18,300 nt of DNA from JBDRLH01 sp043813215 (GTDB lineage: Bacteria; Patescibacteriota; Minisyncoccia; Minisyncoccales; JAQTPW01): the NCBI GenBank assembly GCA_043813215.1, contig JBDRLH010000037.1:1-18300 (forward strand). Reading direction: 5' to 3'. The notes below the pieces were generated by a model, which worked only from the letters and a program-made list of their open reading frames with translations, was not told the origin of the DNA and searched no databases. Positions within the stretch are counted from its first letter, which is position 1. Every line of letters starts with the position of its first letter. Shown in pieces: positions 1-6,323 of the stretch. The position numbers and the translations under genes are program-made.

Positions 1-194
1 CTTAATATCTCTCGCCATTTCCAATTGTTTACCAGGGCTATGACTAAAGTTAAAAAAACAATTATAAAGCCCTTCCAGCCGGTAAAAATTCTCAGGGAAT
101 CTTTTATCTCCTGCCAGCCGACAACCTTCAGTATCCAAAAAAATAACCCTATCCCGATTATTAACGATGCCAAAAAAAGACAGGTTTTTTTCAT
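1..194 (-). CDS. Flippase-like integral membrane protein, N-terminal part only
   Basis: The reading frame starts at the ATG complementary to 192-194 and runs off the left edge, giving 64 codons without a stop. It begins MKKTCLFLASLIIGIGLFFW and contains two hydrophobic segments, about residues 4-25 and 42-56, followed by a basic and aromatic stretch ending WKWREIL. This resembles the start of the lysylphosphatidylglycerol-synthase-type transmembrane family (flippase-like, PF03706/TIGR00374), whose members have 7-8 helices and handle lipid-linked substrates. It starts 4 bases after the hydrolase stop codon, so it is probably cotranscribed with that gene. Too little is present to be sure of the family; that it is a membrane protein is clear. 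Confidence 0.6.
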   Translation of the reverse strand, partial: MKKTCLFLASLIIGIGLFFWILKVVGWQEIKDSLRIFTGWKGFIIVFLTLVIALVNNWKWREIL

Positions 195-198
195 ACAA

Positions 199-960
199 TC
201 AAAATTTAGAAATATTTATTTTTCTATCAAGGAAAGAGTCTATTGAATAGCCAACACCCGGTGACTCCCAAGAATATTTATGCTCTGGAAAATTTAAAGC
301 CATAGAAAAACTGAGGCTTGTTCCGGAAATTTTTGCCAAAAACCATTTAGGGAATGCTTTAAGCAGGGTGGGAAGCAGAATTTTTATATCTCCCTTAGTC
401 AAAGAGTCCTGGTCTCCGTTGTCTAAACGGAGAATATTTTCAGAATTCATTTTTTTCTGCCAGAAAGGAAGTCCGATTTCAATGGCCAAAACTGAGTTTT
501 GGAAATTATCAATTTTTTCCATTGTTTTATCGATAAAACTGGCGCCGTTCGAAAGACCAACCATAATAATTTTTTTGCCGGGATTTTTTTCTAAAAAAAT
601 CTTAAGCCCCACGGCCAGTTCGTCCGATTGGCTTTGAAAATAACCGAACATTTCTTTTGCCCCATTGATTTTTGCCAAAAAACCATTTTTTGTCCGCTCA
701 TAAGGAACAACCTCTGATTTGTATCCTTTTTCTGAAAGAGCTTTCTCAATACCCCTGACTATGGGAGTTAAATCTTTGGCTTTTTCCGGAGGAGTATTGC
801 CCCAGCCGCCGGAATTGAAAACAATAACGACATCTTCGTTAAAATGCGAGTCCGCGACCTCCTTGAATCTGGCATTTTCCGGCAAAACATCAAATTTTAA
901 AAAAGGGAATAGCGCCAGAATAATAATTGAAATAAAAATTAGGTATTTTATTTTTTCCAT
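199..960 (-). CDS. Membrane-anchored alpha/beta-hydrolase-like protein
   Basis: A 253-aa protein with an uncleaved-looking N-terminal hydrophobic anchor (about residues 5-21) and an extracytoplasmic domain. A glycine-rich strand end (FNSGGWG, 48-54) resembles an oxyanion-loop region. Residues 135-139 (GLSNG) form a G-x-S-x-G nucleophile elbow with candidate Ser137. Asp180 or Asp183 and His227 (in EHKYSW) lie where the acid and histidine of the triad would be expected. The substrate cannot be told from sequence. The start overlaps the end of the upstream HD gene by 13 bases, and the stop is 4 bases before the flippase-like gene, so the three probably form one operon. I see no strong Shine-Dalgarno sequence. 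Confident as a gene, moderately confident of the fold. Confidence 0.7.
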   Translation of the reverse strand: MEKIKYLIFISIIILALFPFLKFDVLPENARFKEVADSHFNEDVVIVFNSGGWGNTPPEKAKDLTPIVRGIEKALSEKGYKSEVVPYERTKNGFLAKINGAKEMFGYFQSQSDELAVGLKIFLEKNPGKKIIMVGLSNGASFIDKTMEKIDNFQNSVLAIEIGLPFWQKKMNSENILRLDNGDQDSLTKGDIKILLPTLLKAFPKWFLAKISGTSLSFSMALNFPEHKYSWESPGVGYSIDSFLDRKINISKF

Positions 961-1577
961 TTTTTATGGAATTTTTTTTCAAGCAAACCCATAAATTCGA
1001 TCATAATAGGATTGTCAAAAAATTCCCTTGCCCATAGCCACCACGGTCCCAATGGAGGATTTTTATATTTTCTCCAATATTCGTAAGCCTGTAAAAAATT
1101 TTCCATCCTATCGGCTTGACGAAAAAATCGGCCTTCTTTACTTAAGCCTTTTTCATATTCCATCCAAAGATCCATAATTTCTTTCTTTATTTTCATAGGC
1201 AATTTTAACGTGAGTTTTTTTAAGGCGGCTTTTTCCTTTTTGTGTTTTTCCCTAATTTTTATTTTTTTTTCATCCGGATTAAATCTCGGCCAGGTTTTCA
1301 TTAATTCTTTGAGTTTTAATTTACTTTTAGGCAACACTCCATCGTAAGGAGTTGTGTCGCCAGCATAAACTTCGCACAAATCGTGGACCAAAGCCATTTT
1401 AATAATTTTACTTATATTGAAATTATTGTTTTCGGCTATAAACCAACCCATTATCGTCGCCCGAAAGATATGCTCAGCTATAGTTTCTGGGTTTTTTATT
1501 TGATTTATGACCCAACCTCTTCTTGGCATTCTTTTTAATTTTCCAATTTCGATAAAAAAATCAAGAAGTTCTTCCAT
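948..1577 (-). CDS. HD-domain phosphohydrolase (YfbR/HDDC2-like)
   Basis: A 209-aa soluble protein of the HD_3 type. The metal-binding set is visible: His36 in AEH, His65-Asp66 in VHDLCE, then Glu69, the YAGD motif ending at Asp74, and a distal Asp156 in QADRMEN. Relatives with this H...HD...D pattern are 5'-deoxynucleotidases that dephosphorylate dNMPs, such as YfbR and human HDDC2, so a nucleotide-pool role is likely but not shown. The middle (about 85-130) is unusually lysine-rich. The gene lies just downstream of the greA terminator and overlaps the hydrolase gene at its 3' end. The ATG at 1577 fits because the conserved helix (ELLDFFIEIGKLKRMPRRGW) begins directly after it. Confidence 0.82.
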   Translation of the reverse strand: MEELLDFFIEIGKLKRMPRRGWVINQIKNPETIAEHIFRATIMGWFIAENNNFNISKIIKMALVHDLCEVYAGDTTPYDGVLPKSKLKLKELMKTWPRFNPDEKKIKIREKHKKEKAALKKLTLKLPMKIKKEIMDLWMEYEKGLSKEGRFFRQADRMENFLQAYEYWRKYKNPPLGPWWLWAREFFDNPIMIEFMGLLEKKFHKKWKK

Positions 1578-1610
1578 ATAATTTTAATCTAACATAATTA
1601 CTTTAATTTT

Positions 1611-1635
1611 AAAGAGAGGATTTTATCCTCTCTTT
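1611..1635 (-). terminator. Hairpin terminator after greA
   Basis: AAAGAGAGGA (1611-1620) and TCCTCTCTTT (1626-1635) form a perfect 10-bp stem with a 5-nt loop, 23 bases beyond the greA stop codon. On the minus strand the stem ends in TTTAAAATTAAA, a short U-rich tail, so termination may be only partial. Read-through would feed the HD gene, which starts 33 bases further on. Confidence 0.7.
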
Positions 1636-1658
1636 AGATGAATAAATTAAATCTAATA

Positions 1659-2135
1659 TTAAGCGGTTTTATACTTTATTTTTTCTATTTTATAAATTGT
1701 TTTAATGGGCGAGGAAACAATGATTTTATCTCCATTTTTATGGCCCAACAAAGCCTTGCCTACCGGTGATTCATTGGAAATTTTGCCCAAAACAGGATCT
1801 GCTTCTAACGATCCTACTAGGGTGAATTCGTCTTTCTGCCCCTCAACGTCGACTAAAACCGTTGCCCCCAAGCTAACCGTATTTCTTTGATTTCTGACGG
1901 GAGTTTTTATTAATTCAACGTTTTTTAAAACGTACTCCAATTCCGTCAGCCGAGACTCCATAAAGCTTAGGTCTTCCTGGAAAGAAAGGTATTCCTGATT
2001 TAAATCTTCCGAATGCAAAATTTTCGGACTTTCGCCGTTGATTTTAGCCAATTTTAAAATCTTCAAATCTTTGAATTCTTTTTCTATTTTTGCCAATCCT
2101 TCTTTAGTTAAATAGAACCTTTTTTCTTCTGCCAT
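1659..2135 (-). CDS. greA: Transcription elongation factor GreA/GreB family
   Basis: A 158-aa protein, the usual GreA length. It binds RNA polymerase and stimulates cleavage of backtracked transcripts through acidic residues at the tip of an N-terminal coiled coil. The N-terminal part (1-78) begins with the typical FYLTKEGLAKIEKEF helix. The tip segment SEDLNQEY (42-49) matches the family GD-x-x-E-N-x-E-Y tip, with acidic residues kept. The C-terminal FKBP-like domain shows VSLGATV near residue 87, then SPVGKALLGHKNGD. A hairpin terminator follows the gene. A leader of about 160 nt with terminator-like structure ends about 20 bases before the ATG, and no clear Shine-Dalgarno sequence lies between. 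GreA and GreB cannot be separated reliably here. Confidence 0.93.
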   Translation of the reverse strand: MAEEKRFYLTKEGLAKIEKEFKDLKILKLAKINGESPKILHSEDLNQEYLSFQEDLSFMESRLTELEYVLKNVELIKTPVRNQRNTVSLGATVLVDVEGQKDEFTLVGSLEADPVLGKISNESPVGKALLGHKNGDKIIVSSPIKTIYKIEKIKYKTA

Positions 2136-2155
2136 AAATTTCGGGTTTTATGTTG

Positions 2156-2183
2156 AAAAATCCCCCTTTTTTTTGTTGGGGGA
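2156..2183 (-). terminator. Intrinsic terminator just upstream of greA
   Basis: On the minus strand TCCCCC (2183-2178) pairs with GGGGGA (2166-2161) across an A-rich 11-nt loop and is followed by TTTTT (2160-2156). This is a standard intrinsic terminator, with five of six pairs G-C. It lies about 20 bases upstream of the greA start codon, so it either ends a separate small RNA or decides whether greA is transcribed. Confidence 0.72.
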
Positions 2184-2220
2184 GTAGCTTTTAATAAATG
2201 TTTTAGAGATCAAACCCCCA

Positions 2221-2310
2221 TCAACTGGTTTTAGCAACGGAACAAAGAACTGCAATTATTGGATTGCATTTTGAGCCGATTGAAGTTCTGATTCGGGTTT
2301 TATTTTCCAT
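2221..2310 (-). CDS. Candidate 29-aa leader peptide upstream of greA
   Basis: An ATG at 2310 lies about 8 nt after the predicted transcription start and opens 29 codons ending at a TGA complementary to 2221-2223. The peptide starts MENKTRIRTSIG and ends VAKTS. It has two cysteines and no run of one amino acid, so it is not a classical amino-acid sensor peptide. The stop codon falls inside the segment that can form the antiterminator, so a ribosome reaching it would affect the choice of fold. There is little room for a Shine-Dalgarno sequence (only AAGAG directly before the ATG). It may be a chance reading frame in a structured RNA. Confidence 0.3.
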   Translation of the reverse strand: MENKTRIRTSIGSKCNPIIAVLCSVAKTS

Positions 2311-2324
2311 CTCTTTGCAGGTTA

Positions 2325-2352
2325 ATTATATGACTTCAAGAACTATTGTCAA
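2325..2352 (-). promoter_or_regulatory. Consensus sigma-70 type promoter toward greA
   Basis: On the minus strand TTGACA (2352-2347) and TATAAT (2330-2325) are separated by 16 bp; both hexamers are perfect matches to consensus. The start is expected near 2318. It reads through the leader and terminator into greA. Confidence 0.8.
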
Positions 2353-2374
2353 TACTTAATCCTTGCCTTATAAA
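2346..2374 (+). promoter_or_regulatory. Promoter toward ispH, sharing its -35 area with the greA promoter
   Basis: TTGTCA (2346-2351) and TATAAA (2369-2374) are separated by 17 bp on the plus strand; each hexamer differs from consensus at one position. Its -35 overlaps the -35 of the divergent greA promoter almost completely (ATTGTCAAT). The start is expected near 2381, leaving an untranslated leader of about 145 nt before ispH. Confidence 0.6.
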
Positions 2375-2525
2375 CTTGTACATTCTATTGTATTACTTCA
2401 TAAACACCTGTCAAGCATCTGGGCATCTTTACCTTTACCTCTTTTTCGGCTTAGAATAAAGTATATGCTTTCTGGATACTGCGCATCCATCAGATAATTT
2501 CTCGCCGCCCTTGGCGGCTAAAATT
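2375..2525 (+). promoter_or_regulatory. 5' leader of ispH with two hairpins
   Basis: A stretch without a clear gene between the rightward promoter and the ispH ATG. It holds TCTGGAT (2471-2477) paired with ATCC...AGA (ending near 2494), and directly before the start codon a 6-bp all-G-C hairpin, GCCGCC (2504-2509), loop CTT, GGCGGC (2513-2518). The second hairpin ends 7 bases before the ATG and contains the only purine-rich, SD-like bases (GGCGG), so it could limit ribosome access. A 10-codon ORF at 2465-2497 is also present but is too short to judge. Confidence 0.4.
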
Positions 2526-3428
2526 ATGAAAATTATTCTTGCTGAACATCTGGGATTTTGCACGGGAGTGAGGAGGGCCTTGGAAATCGCCAGAAATACA
2601 CTTAAAAAAAAGAGGCGGCCGGTTTGGTTTCTGGGCGAAATCATACACAACGAAAAAGTGATAAAGGAAATTAGGGAAAAAGGAGGAAAAATAATTGTTG
2701 ACCCGAAAGAGGCCAAATCAGGAACTTTGGTTATAAGAGCCCACGGCACGCGACCGCTTCCTCAGCTTGACGGCATTCTGATAGAAGATGCTACCTGTCC
2801 GTTGGTCAAGCGCGCCCAGGACGTTGCTAAAAAATTACTGGAAGCGGGATATAAAGTTGTAATTATCGGGGAAAAAAACCATCCCGAAGTAAAGGGAATT
2901 TTAGGAAGAGTAAAAGACGAGGCAATTGTCATAAAAAATGAACGGCAGGCAAAAAGAATTGCTAAATCCCTGTCTTACAAAAAAACAGGCAAGAAGCTGG
3001 GGGTTTTAGCGCAAACAACTCAGAGCCAAGATAATGTTAATGAAATTATTAATGTTCTTAAAAAGAAAGTCAAAAATTTAAAATGGCAAAATACTCTTTG
3101 CCCGCAAGTGTCGTCTCGACAAAAAGAATTAAAGAAAATCATGAAAATTACTGACGGAGTTTTGGTAATAGGATCGAAAACTTCGGCCAACACCCAACGA
3201 TTAGTGGATATCGCTAAAAAATATGATTTCCGCTTTGCAGGGAATCCCGGGAATTTTTCGCTTCGCAAAAAATATAAAAAACCGGTTTGGTGCGTTAATT
3301 CAAGCAAAGAGTTGAAAAATCTTTCTTTTGGGAACATTTCTGTTCTGGGGGTAGTTTCGGGAACCTCGGCGCCGGACTGGGAAATAGAAAAAATAAAAAA
3401 ATTTTTAATGACTAACAACCTTAAATGA
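2526..3428 (+). CDS. ispH: 4-hydroxy-3-methylbut-2-enyl diphosphate reductase
   Basis: The last enzyme of the MEP pathway, reducing HMBPP to IPP and DMAPP with an iron-sulfur cluster. I take the ATG at 2526 (300 aa, MKIILAEHLGFCTGVRRAL) because family members start at this point; a TTG at 2511 in the hairpin loop would add five residues. The three cluster cysteines are Cys12, Cys91 (DATCP) and Cys192 (LCPQ). Substrate residues His41 (HNEK), His73 (RAHGT), His119 (NHPEV) and Thr165 in TTQS are present, as is the C-terminal SGTSAPDW, a variant of the usual G-A-S-T-P. Its TGA stop overlaps the ispG ATG (ATGA), implying coupled translation. Confidence 0.96.
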   Translation: MKIILAEHLGFCTGVRRALEIARNTLKKKRRPVWFLGEIIHNEKVIKEIREKGGKIIVDPKEAKSGTLVIRAHGTRPLPQLDGILIEDATCPLVKRAQDVAKKLLEAGYKVVIIGEKNHPEVKGILGRVKDEAIVIKNERQAKRIAKSLSYKKTGKKLGVLAQTTQSQDNVNEIINVLKKKVKNLKWQNTLCPQVSSRQKELKKIMKITDGVLVIGSKTSANTQRLVDIAKKYDFRFAGNPGNFSLRKKYKKPVWCVNSSKELKNLSFGNISVLGVVSGTSAPDWEIEKIKKFLMTNNLK

Positions 3429-4483
3429 TGGATATAAAACGCAGAAAAACCAAAATTATAAAAATAGGCGGCCTGAAAATAGGCGGCGGCTTTCCCGTTA
3501 TCATTCAGTCGATGACTAACACTAAGACTTCCGATGTCAAAAAAACCGTTTTGCAGATAAAAGAACTGGAGGCCGCCGGTTGCGAAATAATAAGGGTGGG
3601 CGTGCCCGACCTGGAATCGGCGAAGGCAATCGGAAAAATTAAAAAACAAATAAATATTCCGCTGGTCGCCGATATTCACTTTTCATCCAAATTTGCTCTA
3701 GAAGCCATAAATCAAGGTGCAGATAAAATAAGAATAAATCCGGGTAATTTCCCAAAAGAAGACTTAAAAAAATTGGCCGATCTAGCAAATAAAAAAGGAA
3801 TTCCCATAAGGGTGGGAATTAACAGCGGGTCAATTGAAAAAGAAATTTTAAAAAACCGAGAAAAAGTAACGCCAGAAATGATGGTAGCCTCCGCTCTTAA
3901 AAATATAAAATTAATGGAGAGCCTCGGTTTTTATAATATGGTCATATCGCTCAAAGCGCCCGATATAATCAGAACGATCGCGGCCTATGAAATGCTCTCA
4001 AAAAAAGTTGACTATCCCCTGCACCTGGGGATCACCGAAGCCGGGACTGAATTTTCAGGAACGATAAAATCATCAATCGGACTTGGCTATTTGTTGCTGC
4101 GAGGCATCGGGGACACGATAAGAATTTCATTGAGCGCTACTCCGGTCAAAGAGATAAAAGTCGCCCAGGAAATGCTAAAAAGCCTGGGTTTGAGAAAAAT
4201 AGGGTTGGAAATCGTCAGTTGTCCAACCTGCGCCCGAGCCGAAATAGATGTAATAAATATTGCCAAATCCTTAGAAAGCCTTGATTTTGGCATAAAAAAA
4301 CCATTAAAAATTGCCGTTATGGGCTGCGTGGTCAATGGTTTGGGCGAAGCCAGGGAAGCGGATTTAGCGGCAGTGGGCATAAAAAAATTCGCCTTACTCA
4401 TGAGAGGCAGTAAAAAATTGAGAAAAATAAAAAAAGAAAACGTTCTTGAGGAACTGAAAAAAGAAATCAAAAAATTTACCTAA
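3425..4483 (+). CDS. ispG: 4-hydroxy-3-methylbut-2-en-1-yl diphosphate synthase
   Basis: The penultimate MEP enzyme (GcpE), converting the cyclic diphosphate MEcPP to HMBPP with a [4Fe-4S] cluster. It is 352 aa, the short two-domain bacterial form without the plant-type insertion. The TIM-barrel part shows PVIIQSMTNT (24-33), VADIHF (81-86) and KIRINPGN (101-108). The cluster domain has Cys266 and Cys269 (CPTC), Cys301 (GCVVNG) and Glu308 (GEAREAD), the expected C-x2-C...C...E set. Its start overlaps the ispH stop. A second ATG one codon in is equally possible. It ends tail to tail with ispD on the other strand with an 8-base overlap and no terminator between them. Confidence 0.97.
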   Translation: MMDIKRRKTKIIKIGGLKIGGGFPVIIQSMTNTKTSDVKKTVLQIKELEAAGCEIIRVGVPDLESAKAIGKIKKQINIPLVADIHFSSKFALEAINQGADKIRINPGNFPKEDLKKLADLANKKGIPIRVGINSGSIEKEILKNREKVTPEMMVASALKNIKLMESLGFYNMVISLKAPDIIRTIAAYEMLSKKVDYPLHLGITEAGTEFSGTIKSSIGLGYLLLRGIGDTIRISLSATPVKEIKVAQEMLKSLGLRKIGLEIVSCPTCARAEIDVINIAKSLESLDFGIKKPLKIAVMGCVVNGLGEAREADLAAVGIKKFALLMRGSKKLRKIKKENVLEELKKEIKKFT

Positions 4484-5159
4484 CAAGAGGAGCTACTATC
4501 TTTAAATCGTCTCTAGTGGTAATTTTGATATTTTTATAGGAACAAAGTATAATTTTCACCTTTTTACCCAGTCTTTCCACCAGGGAAACATCGTCTGTGC
4601 CATAAAATCTATCTTTTTTTGCCGCCTCAAAAGCCGTCTTAGCCAAGTTGTATTCTATTACTTGGGGCACCTGAGCAAGAAAAATCTTCTTTCTGTCTAA
4701 AGTTTTGATTAAAAAGCCGTTTTTATCAACCTCTTTTATCGTATCTTTTGCCGGCTGGCAAAGCAGAGCGGCTTTATGTTTTTTGGCAGCTTCCAAAACT
4801 TCGCTGATTTCTTTTGGTAAAACCAGGGGATTGGCTACGTTGTGAAATAGAATTAAATCTCCTTTTTTTGCGCCGATTTCCTTTGCCGCAACCAGTCCCA
4901 AAAAGGCAGAATCCTGGCGCTCCTTTCCCCCATCAACTACCCTGGCTATTTTGCCTAAATTATAATTTTTTGCCGCAGAAAAAATGCTTTTAAAATAGAT
5001 TTTTCTTACCACAAAAATTATCTTGTCTATTTTGGGATGATCCTCAAAAATTTTGGCGGTATAGAAAAACAGAGGCTTCCCTTTTATGCGAAAAAGAACT
5101 TTGTCTTGGCCGTTCATTCTTTTGCCAATTCCCGCAGCTAAAATTATGGCTATGTTCAT
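4476..5159 (-). CDS. ispD: 2-C-methyl-D-erythritol 4-phosphate cytidylyltransferase
   Basis: The MEP-pathway enzyme that joins CTP and MEP to give CDP-ME. It is 227 aa, the usual monofunctional length, without a fused IspF domain. The nucleotide-binding signature LAAGIGKRM (7-15) with Lys20 is clear. Other family marks are DGGKERQDSA, the mid-region PAKDTIKEV, FLAQVPQVI (normally Q-T-P-Q), TDDVSLVE and the C-terminal NIKITTRDDL. It starts 4 bases after the ispE stop, so the two minus-strand genes are one unit. IspF, Dxs and Dxr, needed to complete the pathway, are not in the window. Confidence 0.95.
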   Translation of the reverse strand: MNIAIILAAGIGKRMNGQDKVLFRIKGKPLFFYTAKIFEDHPKIDKIIFVVRKIYFKSIFSAAKNYNLGKIARVVDGGKERQDSAFLGLVAAKEIGAKKGDLILFHNVANPLVLPKEISEVLEAAKKHKAALLCQPAKDTIKEVDKNGFLIKTLDRKKIFLAQVPQVIEYNLAKTAFEAAKKDRFYGTDDVSLVERLGKKVKIILCSYKNIKITTRDDLKIVAPLVR

Positions 5160-5163
5160 AGAT

Positions 5164-5949
5164 CTATAAATTTGTAATATGAATCGCTTTTTTTGTGGGC
5201 TGACAGATGAAAATATCTCCGTTAAACTCTGGCCAGCAACTGGCGATTTTTTCGGCTGATTTGTAATCTGAAACTCCGCAAAAAACGGTCGGCCCCTTGC
5301 CTGAAAGTCCGAATTCTTTAATGGGGAATTTTTTAATTTTCTCTTCTAGAATTCCCGTGTCCGGACAAATTTCTTTTGCAAGCTCAAAAAAACTTTTTCC
5401 AGTTTCATCATAGAGTTGAAACATTTTTTTAGATTCCAATCTTTTATGAGGTCGGAAAATTATAAAAAACGGGGAAACGTTCTTTTCGATAGGAGTGATT
5501 TTTTCTCCAATTCCTTTGACCTTGCAGGTCCCTCCATAAAGCAGAAAAACCACGTCTGTACCAATTTTTAAGCCGATTTCTGCTAATTTTTCTCTGGACA
5601 AACTTAATTGATATAGTTTGTTCAGGCCGAGCAAGGTAGCTGCCGCATCGGCACTGCCTCCACCCATCCCGGCAGCAATCGGTATAGCTTTATGAAGATG
5701 GATCAGGCAGGGTAATTTTTTTCCCAAACTTTTTTCAAGAACTTGCTTGCTCTTTAAGATGATTTCTTCTGAAGAGGGGCAGTTGATGGCTCCAAGGAAC
5801 ACGTCTCTTTCCACTTTTTCGAAAAATAAAAAATCGGAAACATCTATTGATTGGTATATTCCTTCAATTTGATGATAGCCGTCATTTCTTTTTCCCAAAA
5901 TCTTCAATTCTAAATTAATTTTTGCGTTGGCCTCTACCAGTATCGCCAT
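5164..5949 (-). CDS. ispE: 4-diphosphocytidyl-2-C-methyl-D-erythritol kinase
   Basis: A GHMP kinase that phosphorylates CDP-ME, the step after IspD. I start it at the ATG at 5949 (261 aa, MAILVEANAKINLELKILGK). The frame stays open to 6090, but the extra 47 residues would overlap the zinc-ribbon gene and look unlike the family. Lys10 and the NDGYH motif (22-26) form the substrate site, PIAAGMGGGSADA (90-102) is the ATP-binding glycine-rich loop, and Asp132 in GTDVVF is the catalytic acid. The C-terminal GHMP segment shows LSGKGPTVF. It is followed after 4 bases by ispD. Confidence 0.95.
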   Translation of the reverse strand: MAILVEANAKINLELKILGKRNDGYHQIEGIYQSIDVSDFLFFEKVERDVFLGAINCPSSEEIILKSKQVLEKSLGKKLPCLIHLHKAIPIAAGMGGGSADAAATLLGLNKLYQLSLSREKLAEIGLKIGTDVVFLLYGGTCKVKGIGEKITPIEKNVSPFFIIFRPHKRLESKKMFQLYDETGKSFFELAKEICPDTGILEEKIKKFPIKEFGLSGKGPTVFCGVSDYKSAEKIASCWPEFNGDIFICQPTKKAIHITNL

Positions 5950-6016
5950 AATAAACTTATAATAACAAAATTCTTTCAAAACAAAAACCGCCTTGCGGCA
6001 GTCTTTGTTTTTAGAA

Positions 6017-6202
6017 TTACCTTCTAAATTGACTTCTCTTTTTTGACCAGCAATCTCTGCAATAAATTGGTCTGTCGGGAGCCGGTTCAAAGGGTAGCTC
6101 GGTTATCGCCGTGCTGCATTCTGAACATTTCCAGTCTCCTTTGACCATCGGTCTCGGAGGAAAATCTTTTTTCTCTCCCCCATCAAATTTTTCGAATGCC
6201 AT
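6017..6202 (-). CDS. Small zinc-ribbon protein (CxxC-x18-CxxC)
   Basis: A 61-aa protein with one zinc ribbon: CSEC, 18 residues containing ITELPFEPAPDRP, then CRDC followed by a basic tail (WSKKRSQFRR). It matches the short CxxC-x17-CxxC family (TIGR04272 type) common in Patescibacteria, with one extra residue between the cysteine pairs. The function of the family is unknown; binding to nucleic acid or ribosome is a guess from the basic tail. It has its own promoter and structured leader upstream and lies 67 bases before ispE, so it may be cotranscribed with ispE-ispD. Confidence 0.8.
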   Translation of the reverse strand: MAFEKFDGGEKKDFPPRPMVKGDWKCSECSTAITELPFEPAPDRPIYCRDCWSKKRSQFRR

Positions 6203-6230
6203 ATACTATATTATTTTGGAAACTTACTAA

Positions 6231-6259
6231 TTAAAAACGACCTTTTATGACCTTGGTCG
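6231..6259 (-). terminator. Weak terminator-like hairpin before the zinc-ribbon gene
   Basis: On the minus strand CGACC (6259-6255) and GGTCG (6242-6238) pair across 12 nt and are followed by TTTTTAA (6237-6231). The stem is only 5 bp, so this is a weak or regulated terminator at best. It lies about 28 bases before the gene's ATG. Confidence 0.4.
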
Positions 6260-6266
6260 ATTATAC

Positions 6267-6302
6267 TTGAGTTCACGAAATTCGAAAAATTTAGTGGCTC
6301 AA
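6267..6302 (-). promoter_or_regulatory. Long leader hairpin of the zinc-ribbon gene
   Basis: TTGAG (6267-6271) pairs with CTCAA (6298-6302). Inside it are CAC/GTG and AAATT/AATTT helices around a 5-nt loop, about 13 pairs in total with single mismatches. It lies in the untranslated leader between the promoter (6324-6351) and the weak terminator-like hairpin. I do not recognise it as a known regulatory RNA. Confidence 0.5.
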
Positions 6303-6323
6303 AACGACTACTGGTCTACCTCT

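Larger units (their letters stand above)
2156..2318 (-). promoter_or_regulatory. Candidate attenuator leader of greA
   Basis: The predicted transcript from the consensus promoter at 2325-2352 folds as a rod. Visible pairings are 2309-2314 with 2205-2210, 2295-2300 with 2212-2217, and 2284-2292 with 2220-2226 (2-nt bulge), with an apical hairpin 2251-2256/2263-2268. A competing helix is possible: 2215-2219 plus 2223-2225 with 2175-2182 (8 bp). It excludes both the rod and the terminator at 2161-2183, because it shares bases with each. That is the logic of a rod, antiterminator and terminator switch. A 6S-like or other stand-alone small RNA ending at the terminator is the alternative. No known riboswitch class is recognised. 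Confidence 0.5.

Noticed and set aside
2178..2188. GGGGGAGTAGC on the plus strand, like the 5' signature of the yybP-ykoY manganese riboswitch.
   Set aside because: The second conserved half is missing, the plus-strand promoter lies downstream of it, and no metal exporter follows. The bases are explained by the minus-strand terminator.
2156..2318. greA leader considered as 6S RNA.
   Set aside because: The rod shape and length would allow it, but there is no convincing large central bubble and the antiterminator/terminator overlap fits attenuation better. Kept only as an alternative.
3020..3679. Long open frame (219 codons) on the minus strand across ispH and ispG.
   Set aside because: It is antisense to two enzymes with full motif sets, its translation has no family features, and it has no promoter or ribosome-binding site of its own.
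5950..6090. In-frame 5' extension of ispE by 47 codons.
   Set aside because: It overlaps the zinc-ribbon gene, adds residues absent from the IspE family, and the internal ATG at 5949 gives the standard N-terminus.
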